Shown: in pieces, positions 1-11,137 of the stretch | Position numbering within the stretch: position 1 is the stretch's first letter | Layout: each line of letters opens with the position of its first letter | DNA from: Lunularia cruciata | Lineage: Eukaryota; Streptophyta; Marchantiopsida; Lunulariales; Lunulariaceae | Direction of reading: 5' to 3' | DNA: 64,000 nt | NCBI GenBank assembly: GCA_948567375.1 | Contig: OX419756.1 | Location: 13,211,001-13,275,000 of the forward strand | Made by a program: the position numbers and the translations under genes | The notes under the pieces: model-generated | What the model saw: only the letters and a program-made list of their open reading frames with translations | Databases searched by the model: none | Told to the model about the DNA's origin: nothing

Positions 1-868
1 AACTGCATGGCTTCTTCTACATTTTGTAGCTCTTGCATGGTCATCTCCAATTTTGGTTTGTGACTTCAAGCCCCTCACAAATTGATCCAAAACTTCACCT
101 TCTTGTATATCTAGAATCTGCATGATGATGTTTTGGAATTGCATGATGTAACTCCTTATAAAGCCAATCTGCTTGAACTCCACCAACTTATTTCATGCGG
201 CTTGTGTGGCATTTATAGCTTGAAATTGACCAAGTATTGCAATCTTGAATTCTGCACACATCAAGATTGGTGCAACAATTTTTTGTTCAACTTGCTCCAC
301 TTGGAATTTCCATTAAAGTTTTGCCATGGCATCCAATTGGCTAGAAGCCAAGAGAATCTATTCTAGTTCATCTTGAAGATTGGTAGCTTCAAAGTAACCT
401 TTGCAGTCAAACACAAAATTCTCCACTATGCTCAAGAGATTCTTACCTTCAAACACCTTGGGTTTTGGAAATTGGATTTGATCTTCTCTATCTTAAATTG
501 GTGCTCTCTCTACATGTTCTTTTCATTGATAAAAAAAATCAAGTAAGGTGCTCAATATTTGTTGCATAGCAATTATAACATTAGGTATTGCCATCATGGT
601 TACTACTCTATCCCACTACTCCCAATTTATCTATTTTATTAACACATAGATGCAGCACGTCTATCATTCTCCATAAGTTACAACTAGAAGTATCAAGGGT
701 TCTTCAAACAAGGTGATCACATGCATAAAATCCTACCCAAAGCATGAGATGATAAATTGTGTGAAATGATGCTTGGGTAGTACCTAGATATAAAAGTCCT
801 AATGATTTGGCAGAGATGGATTTGGTGGTCCATAAATTCTATCCATCCATTTCATCCTTTGATACCAA
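1..868 (-). pseudogene. Family-1 Ty3 gag and leader, degenerate, minus strand
   Basis: The reverse complement aligns by eye with the gag gene and 5' leader of intact element A (38874-39700). Recognisable stretches are the segment around the gag amber site (near 130-150, where this copy has a CAA Gln codon), the [11 protein letters not shown]-like region (near 380-410) and the leader (near 640-850). Gag would form the virus-like particle. The frame is broken by many stops and indels, so no protein is expected. The element continues off the left edge of the window; its 5' LTR is the next feature to the right. Confidence 0.8.
856..867 (-). other. Primer-binding site, initiator Met-tRNA type
   Basis: On the minus strand it reads TGGTATCAAAGG, directly after the LTR terminus with one base between. 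It is a mutated form of TGGTATCAGAGC, the complement of the 3' end of plant initiator Met-tRNA, which primes minus-strand DNA synthesis. Confidence 0.75.
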
Positions 869-1233
869 TGTAAAAGACCAAGATCAAGGAGAGAAATAGG
901 AGAATAGAAGATTACTTTGGGACACTTGAATGTGGGTAAACTCCAAATGCCTAGCATGAACTTTGGCTCTAGTATTTATAGGAGCATACAAGGCTCTTGA
1001 GAAGCTTCTCAAGAAGCTTCCTTCCACAAGTTGCCTTCTTGGCTTGCAAGCTAAGCTAGTTGGAAGCTTTTGGAAGCTTCCTTCTAGAAGCTACTTACTT
1101 GCGGTCCAAGCTAAGCTAGTTAGGAAGCTTAAGAAGAAGCTATCTAGATATCTAGAATACTCTAGGCTAATTTGGTCTATTTTCTACTTTATGAGTCCTT
1201 ACTAACTTCATCATTAAACTCTATATTGTTATA
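869..1233 (-). repeat. Family-1 LTR (5' LTR of minus-strand element)
   Basis: On the minus strand it begins TATAACAATATAGAG (canonical TGTAACAATATGGAG) and ends TTTTACA next to a primer-binding site. It carries the family's clustered AAGCTTC blocks and the CTATAAATAC TATA box. It is shorter than the 399-bp LTRs of element A. Its right edge falls inside a family-2 LTR, so the element appears to have inserted into the 5' LTR of element C. Confidence 0.85.
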
Positions 1234-1374
1234 GGTAGAGCTTCCTTTGAGAGGATCCTCTTTATTATATAATAAAACCAAGGTGTTCTGTTGGGGCATC
1301 GGAGTATTGAGTGTGAAGCTTTGTGTTTCTTCTCCTTTGTTTCTCTTAAGGTCTTCTATCCTTAAAAGATTACA
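1234..1374 (+). repeat. Family-2 LTR, 3' remnant (5' LTR of element C)
   Basis: It matches the terminal 140 bp of the family-2 LTRs at 21488-21612 and 23620-23749: the GGTRGAGCTTCCTTTGRGAGG block, a TATAATAAA box, the GGGGCATCGGAG block and a terminal GATTACA. The rest of the LTR is missing because a family-1 element sits immediately to the left. Confidence 0.85.
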
Positions 1375-1375
1375 A

Positions 1376-1390
1376 TGGTACAAGAGTAGG
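1376..1390 (+). other. Degraded primer-binding site of element C
   Basis: TGGTACAAGAGTAGG starts one base after the LTR end and resembles TGGTATCAGAGCAGG, the family-1 site for initiator Met-tRNA. One base appears deleted and two are changed. Confidence 0.55.
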
Positions 1391-1965
1391 TGTTTCAATT
1401 TGAGAGAGTGGATCACCCTTTTGAAGGAACATGAGCTACTAAGATTGAGTAATTTGAGGATAAAAACCATATTGCAATAGATAGATTAAGAGTGTGTTAG
1501 ATAGAGAAAGGATGGGATGGAAAACTCTTGGAGGACAATATCCTACCCCCCTCTCTATTATTGAATCCATTCCATATCAAGAGTATGTACATCCAACATG
1601 AGCAAGTGAGAGTATATCTTTTTTTCCATTTTAGAGTAGAGCTTATGGATATAGTGATGAATTCACCAAAGCCGGTGATTTTGCCTATGGTAATCTACAA
1701 TAGAGAGTAGGATTTGACAATCTACATTTTGTTATGATGGATTTGAATATACCAAATCCTCTCTCTTTCAACACTCAAGTAGAAATCAGTTGTGTGGTTA
1801 GACCAAAAGTAATGTTTAGGGATTTCATAGTCCATAATTTTGGTGAGGAATATTATTAAATGATAGCTTCTAAAGTCCCAATGGTGGTCCTAATAGTCTG
1901 TGCCTCCTCTTGAGTGATTGTATTAACTCTTTATTGAAGTAGGAAGTACTAATTGAGTAGTTGTT

Positions 1966-2950
1966 GTGTGTAGGAATCATGGATCTGCAATTGCAAGAGT
2001 TGATGCAAGGAATGCAAGGATGTTGAACAAGTTTCATGAGATCAAGATGACCATGGAGGCATTGCAAAATCAAGTACATACATTCAATAATGATCAAGGA
2101 ATGCACCTAGTGGACTTGTCCCAAAACCCAATACCAACAACCGTGGTACATGGAGAGTTACTCATGCCAATGACACGCAACAATCAAGCCATATTATACT
2201 ACGGATGAAGAAGGCATGCAATATCAAGCCTTACAAGGGACAATGTTTTATGGAAGTAATGGAGAACTAGATTTCAAGAATGAATTGATACTTTTGATTG
2301 TTCACAATTGAAATCACCAATCATTCTATAGATGTGTTTGCATGTGCGTACTTGACCAATAAAGCTCTTGCATGGTATGATGCTAAGGAACAATCAATGT
2401 TGGCAAAAGGAAGAGAGGTCACTTGGAAGCCCATGTAGGAAGGGCTGCTGAAGAACTTCCAATCCATGGATTCTATGTAGATAACACAAACCTAACTATG
2501 AGATTTGAAGCAAAAGAACAATATACAAGAACACGTGGAGGCATTCCTTGATCTATAGGTCACAATAACCAACATGAGTCAAGCAAAAGCTCTGGACAAT
2601 TTCAAAAAAGGGTTAAAAGGGCAAATCTACCAAGACATAATGGTACAAAACCTTTGTATGGTTTTTGAAGCCATTGCTTGTGCTTGGAAAATAGCAAGGG
2701 CACTTGGAGGAGGTGAAGAGAGTCATGAATCAAAGTTATTGAGCTGAAACACAACACTTTGGTGGAACAATTCTTATGGAATTGAGCAATATTTGGTTTG
2801 GAGAACAAGGAGCATGATTGCTCCAACAAGAATAGGGATGGGTCAAAGGAAGGAGAGATGGGGTCCCATGAGAGTAAGGAACTTAGGCAGAACAATATCA
2901 TTGTTACAACTATAGCAGAGGTGGGCACCTAGCAATTAATTGTTGTACTT
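1966..2950 (+). pseudogene. Gag of element C, degenerate
   Basis: The translation contains a gag-like core near 2310-2720, including ACAYLTNKALAWYD and FKKGLKGQIYQD, patterns typical of plant Ty3 capsid domains (a Trp-rich segment followed by a helix-rich C-terminus). A damaged zinc-knuckle tail (HLAINCCTYLPRG) lies near 2925-2965. Several stops interrupt it. Gag would package element RNA; this copy cannot. The start is uncertain; the open stretch from 1966 is only one candidate. Confidence 0.65.
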
Positions 2951-3189
2951 ATTTGCCTAGAGGCCCTTGACTCCCATAAAAGCAATCTTTGAACAACACG
3001 GAGAAACAAATTGAAGAGGAGGAGGCAAAAATCACATTGGAAAACAAAGATTGGCAATAAATGTATCTTGTGGCCTTACTAGATCAATGGAGAAGCAAAA
3101 AAGCAAGGGAAGGAAGAGGACAAGTGCACAAAGATTAAGGAAAACAAACTCACAATTGAATGTTCTAAATGAATTCCTAGAAGGCATTC

Positions 3190-6100
3190 AAGTGACTGGT
3201 CGACCCTAGAGCAATAGAGAATTTTTTATCTTGCTCTATTGCAAGAAGGTTAAGGATGGATCTAGAGAAGGATGAGAATGAAGAAGTAGAATTACTTAAT
3301 GGGTAGACAGAGAGGTCTAAGTCATTACCTAGAAAGGTAGCACTCTCTTAAGGAGAGTATAAGGAAGCAATTGAGTGGCAAGTGATAAGGTTAGCTCATT
3401 ATGATGCAGTCTATGATGGAGCACTACAACCCCACGGTTGATTGGAGGAAGAAAGTAATGAGAACTTGCCAATGGAAGATCATTAGGGTTAAAGAGAGAG
3501 CACATAGGCAAGAATTACCTCTCTATGTTATAAGGTCAATAGTTATCTATAAGACATATAGATGTTTCATGGCTCTAACTAGAGAAGTCTAGAGTGCACA
3601 ACTCAATGGACAAGTTCTTGAGAAATTGAAAGATGTGGTCAATGAGTTTCAAGATGTCTTCTTGGATGACCTACACTCAAGATTACCACCAAAAAGGAAA
3701 GTAGATCATAAAATTGAGATAATTAATGGAAAGACATCTCCTTGTAAGGCCGCATATCGGGTCTCACCTCATGAGTTAGAGGAGTGTAAAGCTCAAATCA
3801 AGGATATACTACAAAAAGGGTTCATCCAACCTAGTGTATCACCATATGGAGTTGTTGTCTTGTTTGTGAAGAAAAAGGATTGTATAATGCGCATGTTCAT
3901 TGACTATCAATGCCTAAATCAATAAATAGTGAAGAATAAATACCCTTTACCCCGTATAGATGACCTATTCAATCAACTCAATAGAGCAAAACTCTTCACC
4001 AAACTTGACCTGTGGAGCGATTATAACCAGATCTAGATTGCAAAGGAAGACGTCTACAAACTACCTTTCGAACAAGGTATGGTCACTTTGAGTACCTAGT
4101 GATGCCATTTGGCCTCACCAATGCACCGGCCACTTTCATGAGTTTCATGAATGATATATTTCATCCATACATGGATAAATCTATTATCATTTTCCTTGAT
4201 GACATCCTTGTCTACAATAGGATAATGATGGAATACAAGCAACATTTGCAAGAAGTCATCCAGATTCTATGATAGCTTCAATTGTACACCAAAATCTGAA
4301 AGTGCAAGTTTGGCAAGTCTAAATTTGACTACTTGGAGTAAGTGCAAAAGATATGCAAGTGTTAATAGATAAAATAGAATTCATTCAAAAATGGAGCGCT
4401 CCAAAAGATTAGGCTCAACTCAAGAGTTTCTTGGGATTGATGGATTTATCATCAATTTTTCAAGCACTTCTCCAAGGTTTCATAGCCTCTAATGGCACTA
4501 CTTTCAAGGATAAGATGTGGATGTGTAGAACCTCACTAGAATTGGCCTTCAAGAATTGAAAGATGCATTACTACATGCACCAATCTTGAAATGATATGAT
4601 CCAAAACTTCCAATCAAGTTGGTTATAGATGTATCAAAAATAGCAATAGGAGTAGTCCTACAACAAGAGTTGCATGATGGATGGCACCCAATTGCATATT
4701 TCTCTCAAAAGTTATTATCGACAAAATGTATCTATCACACTTCCAAATGAGAGGAGTTGGCCATTGTCCTTGCAACTAAGCATTGGAAGCAATGTCTTGG
4801 CAAGAAGGCATTTGTAGTGGAGACAGACCAAAACCTCTAATCTACCTCAAGACACAAAATGATCTACCTCATTGATAGATTTAGTGGGCGGAGTGGAGAC
4901 AAAGGTTCAACATGACAATCACATATGTGGAAGGCAAGAAGCAACTTGTAGATGCATTTACCTAAATCTCTATGGTTAGCAATCTGGTGGTAGAGGTCAA
5001 GATGAACCCTAAATTTTGGCTAAGGATTCTTGCTACTACAAAAATTGACCCATAGATTGTAGGAGCTTGATCATCCAAAGGCATCACCAATACTCAAGGG
5101 CTCACTTATCATGATGGCAAGTTACGGATCTTGGATGATACAAACATAAGAACCACCATCCTAGCAAAATATCATGATTCCGCCATTGGAGGTCACATTA
5201 GAGTGGACAAGACCTTGGGTGCAGCTAAACACTGTTACTATTGGCCCAAGATGAGCAATGATGTGACAGAGTACATTCAAAGCTACCTACTTTGTCAACA
5301 AAATAGGGAGCTTCTAATCAAGCTCCCATAGGATTTCTTCAACCCTTTCCTACTCCTATACAATGTTTGGAATAGATAAGCATGGATCTGGTGTGCAAAT
5401 TGCCCAAGACCACCCTAGGGTTTGACTCCATAGTATTCTTTGTTGACCAACTTAGAAAAATGATTCATGTGCATCCTACCACTAAGGATGTGATTGATCC
5501 ACAATTAGTGTAACTATATTTAGATATAGTATTTTCTTACCATGGTTTGTCTTGAGTGCTCATCATTGATAGAGGCACTCAATTCACAAATTTGTTTTGG
5601 AGAACATTTTTTGATTTCTTCAAAACCAAATTGGCCATATCTATGGCTTACCATCCACAAACCAATGGACAAATAGAGTGGGCCAATTGCACTATTGCAA
5701 GCATGCTCTAAGGCTTCACCCTATAGGAGCAAGAATGGTGGGACATCTTACTCCCACTGGTGGAATTTGCATACAACAATTTAGTGAATGCATCCACACA
5801 AGCCACACCATTCTTCTTCATGTATGGAGAGCATCCTTTCACACCTTTGAGCTTGATGAAGATCCACTTTATGGATACCAAGGTGCATGTTGTCAACTCT
5901 TTTGTTTCCAAAATCAAACAAGGAATGGAGAATGCCAAACATAGGTTGCAAACCATCCAAAATTGATGAAAAAATATGCAAATGCACATCATTGGCACAA
6001 GGAGTTCAATGTTGGGGATCAAGCCTAGTTGTCAACAACCAACCTCACTTTAGCTGGCCTTGAAAGCTCATACTTCCTTTTATTGGGCCTTTTCCCATCC

Positions 6101-6400
6101 TTCACCAAATTGGTACAATGGCATATCACCTTGAACTACCACCACACATGAAGATCCATCTAGTATTCCATGTTTCCTTACTACAAAGATATGAACTCGA
6201 CTACCCCACTTCTTGTCCATATAAGAACTTTGACCTTGTCCAACCTTCATTGAGGACATAAAGGAATATGAAGTTGAATGTATTCTCCAAAAATGCATTT
6301 GTGGTACTCACTGTCCATGTGTGGAATATCTTGTATAGTGGAAAAGGTACCCACTATATGAGGTAACATTGGAGCCAACAGCCAACTTAACCAATGCACC
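3190..6400 (+). pseudogene. Pol of element C: PR-RT-RH-IN-chromodomain, degenerate
   Basis: Domains in order. Protease with VDPRAIENFLS (Asp at 3202-3204, Pro after the catalytic Asp as in some plant Ty3 elements). RT from about 3626 (QDVFLDDL, then FIDYQCLNQ and [11 protein letters not shown]), with an intact FLDD catalytic motif at 4192-4203. RNase H near 4610-4830 (VVLQQELHDGWHPIAYFS). Integrase near 5130-5960, with a zinc-binding region (GGHIRVDKTLG, then CQQN) and a catalytic core (IIDRGTQFT, then AYHPQTNGQIEWAN). Chromodomain near 6259-6385 (EYEVECILQK, then WKRYPLYEVTLEP). Many in-frame stops and frameshifts lie between blocks, so no full-length product is possible. Confidence 0.85.
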
Positions 6401-6456
6401 GGTGTTAGTGAAATATTTTGAGCAATAAGGACGGTGTATCTTAAAGGAGGGATGTC

Positions 6457-7052
6457 TATAATACCAGTAGCTAGATATATTATCTAGAGGTGAAAATTGG
6501 CTTAGTAACATCTAGAAGGATGTATATATGATGGAATAAGTAGATCAGATAGAGGTATCACCAAGAGAGTACTTCTACTAATACGGAAGCCAAAAGTAGC
6601 TTGAAAACTTCAAAGCCAATTTTAGAGATCTAAACAGATGAATTAGGCCTCAAAAATAAAAACATCCCCCCATTTGGAAGAAATGGCTTATCTATCCCCT
6701 CTTGAACTTTTCATCTCATTGAGAGCTTTCCAATGATACCTTACCTAGGCAATTTTGAGCTTCTTATAAGAAGATTCCTCAAAGATTTCCTCTAATTAAA
6801 CCTGTTTGACCAACTAGATATGACAAGGACAAACATGTCACCCATTCAAACAACTAATCTAAGGGTGATGCTTGCTGATATATCATCAATCCATATATTT
6901 GATCCAAGGGTGGAGCTTCCTTCGAGAGGATCCTCTTTACTAAATAATAAAGTATTGAGTATTGAGTATTGAGTGTGTAAAGTATTGAGTGTGAGGCTTT
7001 GTGTTTCTTCTCCTATGTTTCTCTTAAGGTCTCCTATCCTTGGAAGATTACA
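6457..7052 (+). repeat. Family-2 LTR, 596 bp (3' LTR of element C), one U3 unit
   Basis: It begins TATAATACCAGTAGC (consensus TGTAATACC) after the purine tract AAAGGAGGGA and ends GATTACA. It contains a single copy of the roughly 156-bp U3 unit (palindrome-like TAACATCTAGAAGGATGTAT near 6506), against two or three in other copies. A GTATTGAGT microduplication lies near 6955-6980. Confidence 0.85.
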
Positions 7053-8550
7053 GAGGGCAATGTAGATGAAGAAGACCACATGGTGGAATAAGTAATATTG
7101 CACAAGCAAGCATCCATCCTTGAGTCCAAACATGCAAGAAGAAGAAGCCACAATAGAAGTGCAAGTTCTGGGCCAAGTGCTTAAAGGACCAAGACCTGCA
7201 ATCGAGAGAAGAAGAAGAGGTTGATGATTGCATTGAGGAAAAGGGTTGAATTACCAGCAATGCCTTAAAAGAAAAAGAGGTTAATAGTGTGACTGATCTT
7301 CGTAAGGCTGCACCTAAGGTGAAAATTGAAATGCAAGAGGCACCTACAACATCCAAGTTGGTGTAGGTGTAGGAGGGCTCAAATTTCATCATCTACTCAA
7401 TGGGCATTCCTCTACAATTAATGGAGGCGTTACTTCCATAGTACCAAGCCAAGTACTTTGATGTGGTGGACTATACCACATTGATCAAGACCATGCACAA
7501 GCAAGTCTTACACTTGGAAGGCTAGAGAGGACCTAGTGAAGGACAAGGTGGTGAAGGCTACAGATCAGTACAAGATAGAGGCTTTAAAGGTAAGTGTGTT
7601 GTTGCATGAGAATCAAGAGTTAAAGAGGAGAAGTAACACTATTGAGAATAAAAAAGATTCATCAGGCATCCAAGACCAAGAGGTTCAAAGGAGATTGGAA
7701 AGCACTCCATCTTAAGTTTAACAAGTTCAAGAAGGAAGTTAAAGACTAACTTCACAATAAGTGCTAAGAGGTAAATAGCACTTGGACTGCCTTGAAGGAT
7801 AAGCATGACCAATTAATAATGTTGGAGTTGTATATGTAAGTGTATTGGGAAGAAGTGGTAGCTCAACTAGAACATCTCACCAAGGAGATAGAAGAAGAAA
7901 GAATCAAGCATACAAAAAGCCTCCAAGTGCTAGAAGAACAAAAGACCAAATGGGGTAGGCAATCAAAGCAAAGAGAAGATGATCAGCTGAAAGCATTGCA
8001 CCAACTAGAAGAGACCTATGCCCTGTTCATGGAGATGCTAAAGGAGTAGTGCAGGCCTTGAGGACCAAATGCCACAAATTTAACATGTTGGTCTAGAGCT
8101 TGTAAAATCAAGCTTATGAGGAGGAACACATGAACAGCCTATCCTTGCACCTGAAGGAGCATTTGGATAAGAAATTCAATGAAGTATACTAGACCTTCTT
8201 GCTAGAGATAGCTATGTATCAAGCCCATGCAGACCAACTCATTAGATACCTAAGAGGTGAACAAAGTCCTTCACACCTAGAAGTTTCAATCCAAGCCACC
8301 CTTTCAAAAGGAAGTCCTTCAATAAGATATGCACTCTTTAGTAAGGATTAGGTACCAAGAGTTATACAATAGCTGAGCATTCTGAGTAGGCTAATTGTGC
8401 CTACACTCAACATTCTATGTATTTGAGGGGAGTGCACTTAGAGTTGAGCACCACTTGAAGTTGTCCATAGTTGGGGGTGATTGCTCGTAGACTTGTATTG
8501 CACTCAAAGTTGAAGAAGAGTGCCCTTGGGTTTGTATAGGTACTTGGGTT
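7053..8550 (+). pseudogene. Degenerate coiled-coil coding region, function unknown
   Basis: The plus strand encodes highly charged, Glu/Lys/Gln-rich, heptad-like peptide in several broken frames. The clearest open stretch is 7840-8049 (HLTKEIEEERIKHTKSLQVL, then EEQKTKWGRQSKQREDDQLK). Further such sequence lies at 7200-7330 and 7560-7830. I do not recognise a family. It follows the 3' LTR of element C and precedes a family-3 repeat. A comparable but not obviously collinear coiled-coil region lies on the minus strand at 53451-55640, beside the other family-3 repeat. It could be a gag-like or accessory ORF of a retroelement, or a captured host fragment. Confidence 0.4.
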
Positions 8551-9247
8551 TGTACTATGAGCCGGCCTGTCTCTCACTCAAGATGAACCTCTGATGGCTA
8601 TTATGGTCGCGCACCATGGACTAAGAAGCCAAGGAACCCCAACTCCATCATACTCCTCCAAGGTTAACACTCCAAGACTCAAGACATTGTTCACTAGAGA
8701 ACTCAATGAGAGAGATATAGTTGCAAATGAAAGGATGATGAGTACCTCCTCATCCCTTGTTTATATACTTGTGAAATAGTTACGTACCAAAGTTACTAAT
8801 TACCCTAGTAACTCAAGTTACTAGACTAAAAGTCAAGTAAAGTCAAAAATTAGAAAGGAATATCCATTCACATGGGCATATTCCCCTAAGCATGTGGTCT
8901 TATCTTGACCCAACCACTAAGTCAAGGATTCCTTCACATGGGCTATCCTTGGACTAAAGAAGAATCTAAAACAAAAAGGCTTGTGAGCCCAAGAGTTCTC
9001 AACTCTTTCCTCAAAGCCAAACACCTAGGAATAATACCAAGTCAACACACTAAAATCCAAAATAGTGGTGCTCATCTTTTCTATTTCCTCTAAAGTAAGG
9101 TCCCCTCTATCTTAGCTATGACTAACTTTAGCTAACCATGACTAATATAGAACCATCATTTATCTCTATATAAATAATATCTCTTAAGTATTTGTAATAC
9201 CAAGCTAAATATCACAATACCACACACATGCACAAATGGGTGTTACA
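8551..9247. repeat. Family-3 LTR-like repeat, copy 1
   Basis: The left boundary TGTACTATGAGCC and right boundary GGGTGTTACA have the TG...CA form of an LTR, and a diverged copy occupies 52304-53450 in the same orientation. Read on the minus strand it starts TGTAACACCC, with a TATATAAACA box near 8758-8770. Orientation is uncertain because TATA-like boxes occur on both strands. I found no matching target-site duplication. Confidence 0.65.
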
Positions 9248-10397
9248 ATACATTAAAAATAGATTAGGTGGGGTTTGATATCTCTCCAAACATGTGTATA
9301 AGCCTAATCACTTTACAAATGATTAAGATAAGATAGGATAAGGATAGTTAAATTAGTGATGGACAATTTAGATCAAGACTTTTCAAGATTCACTTGGGAT
9401 TGTGGAACTCATAGCCAAAATTTTATATAAGGTTGAGTGCCATGGGCATTTATATTTGTTCTTTTGTATAATGTAGACTTTGATTACCAATAAAGAGTGA
9501 GCCCACTTCTTTGCAAGTTTTGTGTCTTGAATTTTGTATGCTAATTTAATGTTTATGCAATAGTAGTGGTGAGGAATTTCACAAGGTCTTCAATGCTTGG
9601 TGCCAAGCAAGTAATTTCCCTTGATCAAGCTATGCATTGAATGATTTAAAGGAGTGAACTTGTGCAATGAGTGAGTTGGGAAGCTCGTTGCACAAGCAGT
9701 ACCACATAATCAAAAAGCTTAGACAAGGAGTAACAGGAAGTTCAATCTTGTAAGTTGTGCCTTCTTGGAAGGGTAGGACACATTTGTATGTATTGCATCT
9801 TTGGAATGGAGTTGGATAACCCATCAGCTTCAAGAGCAATTCCGGTTAGATTTTAGACTGAAAGTGATTACTTTGTGATTTTATTTTTGCTATAGTATAC
9901 CACATAGGGTGACATTATCTTCTTTTGGGAGTGGTTTCTGCCCAATAGGTTAAACAAAAACAATAAATGAATTGAGATTTGGTGAAAATTGTGTGTTTTG
10001 CTTCACTCTTAGGCATTTCCAAATAGTATCCTCATGGGAATGAACTATTCTTATTGACTATATTACAAGTATGTTAACATTGAGTTGTCAAAATCATACT
10101 AGTAATGGTATAATATTAGTTGTAGTTGGAAATCCTCCAAAAATTGTATTGGACTTGCAATAATAAAGATCCAATGAGTATGAATGTTGCATATATGAGT
10201 AAATTAATCTCATAACTCTTCTTTCATATCAAAGTTATACATATTTATGACTTTCTAAAGCTTCAATAACCAATTCTTCTAGTGTAAAGAATATGGGTTA
10301 TAAGTTTTTAGATAAAAATATTAACACTTATAGTCTTTATAAAGTGATCATTCTAAAATAAAATTCTTACTAATGCTAATCAAATTGTCTAATAAAT
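9248..10397. other. Repeat-derived AT-rich sequence without a gene
   Basis: I see no coding region. The stretch near 9430-9540 looks like an LTR transcription end (an ACCAATAAAGAG polyadenylation-like signal). 9861-9957 is repeated at 48620-48714. These suggest remnants of an unassigned LTR element, possibly copia. Confidence 0.35.
9861..9957 (+). repeat. Dispersed repeat, copy 1 (pair at 48620-48714)
   Basis: Both copies share AAAGTGATT, a TTTGCTRTAGTRTRCCAYAT block, GAGTGACATTA-like sequence, TTTGGGAGYGGTT and CCCAATAGGTTAAACAA at the right end. The common right edge in TTAAACA would fit the end of an LTR. Confidence 0.6.
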
Positions 10398-11137
10398 TGT
10401 AATACTCCAAGGACAAGAGAAGAGAGAAAACACAGATTGCACTCTCAAACATTCGATGCCCCAAGGGAGCACCTTCTCTTTATTATATAGACAAAGATGA
10501 TCTTCTCCAAGGAAGCTTCACCATAGGATTAGGGACACAGATAGGTGACATGTCAGCAAGCTCCACCCTTTGATTACTTACTTGGATGGGTGACCTGTCT
10601 GGTCTAGGTCCTATCTGGTTGGTCAAACAAGCTTTGACCGGAGGGAATCTTTTAGGGAATCTTCCTGTAGGAATCTCAAAATCACGTGAGTAAGGTACCG
10701 TTGGAAAGCTCTCGACAAGACAAAGCAAGGGGGAGGGAAGGCCAGCCTTTCCTCTGTTGGGGGGAGAATATACACATTTTTAGGCCTAATTCATCCGTTT
10801 AGGCCTCCGAAATTGCCTTCAAAGATTTCAGGGATATTTCGGTTCCTACTCTATTAGTATAAGTTCCCTTTTCGTGATACCTCTTTCTGATTTGTTTAGT
10901 CCATCATGTGTAACATCCTTCCAGATGTTACCAAACCAATTCTCACCTTTAAATCATATGTCTAGCTATTGGTTCTAAGGTTCTCAAGTCTATTTCGGTT
11001 TCTGCCCTATTAGTAGAAGTACTCTTTTGGTGATACTTCTATCTGATCTATTTTGACCATCATGTATAACATCATTCTAGATGTTACCAAACCGAATTTC
11101 ACATCTAGATCATATGGGGCTAACCCTTGGTATTACA
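10398..11137 (-). repeat. Solo family-2 LTR, 740 bp, perfect TSD TAAAT
   Basis: On the plus strand it runs TGTAATACTCC...GGTATTACA, i.e. the family-2 LTR in minus orientation. It is flanked by identical 5-bp duplications TAAAT at 10393-10397 and 11138-11142 with no internal region, the signature of a solo LTR left by LTR-LTR recombination. It contains two 156-bp U3 units, with palindrome-like cores at 10911-10930 and 11067-11086. Confidence 0.92.

Larger units (their letters stand above)
1234..7052 (+). mobile_element. Element C: degenerate family-2 Ty3 chromovirus
   Basis: Order on the plus strand: truncated 5' LTR (1234-1374), degraded Met-tRNA primer site (1376-1390), gag, protease, RT, RNase H, integrase, chromodomain, purine-rich tract (6444-6452) and 3' LTR (6457-7052). 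This is the canonical Ty3/gypsy order, and the C-terminal chromodomain marks the chromovirus branch. Every domain has stops or frameshifts, so the copy is dead and old. The left part of the 5' LTR is cut off by a nested minus-strand family-1 element. Confidence 0.85.

Noticed and set aside
8551-9247. Pairing the family-3 repeat with 7053-8550 as one plus-strand element
   Set aside because: The second family-3 copy has its coding DNA on the other side and strand, so the relation is contradictory. Left as separate features.
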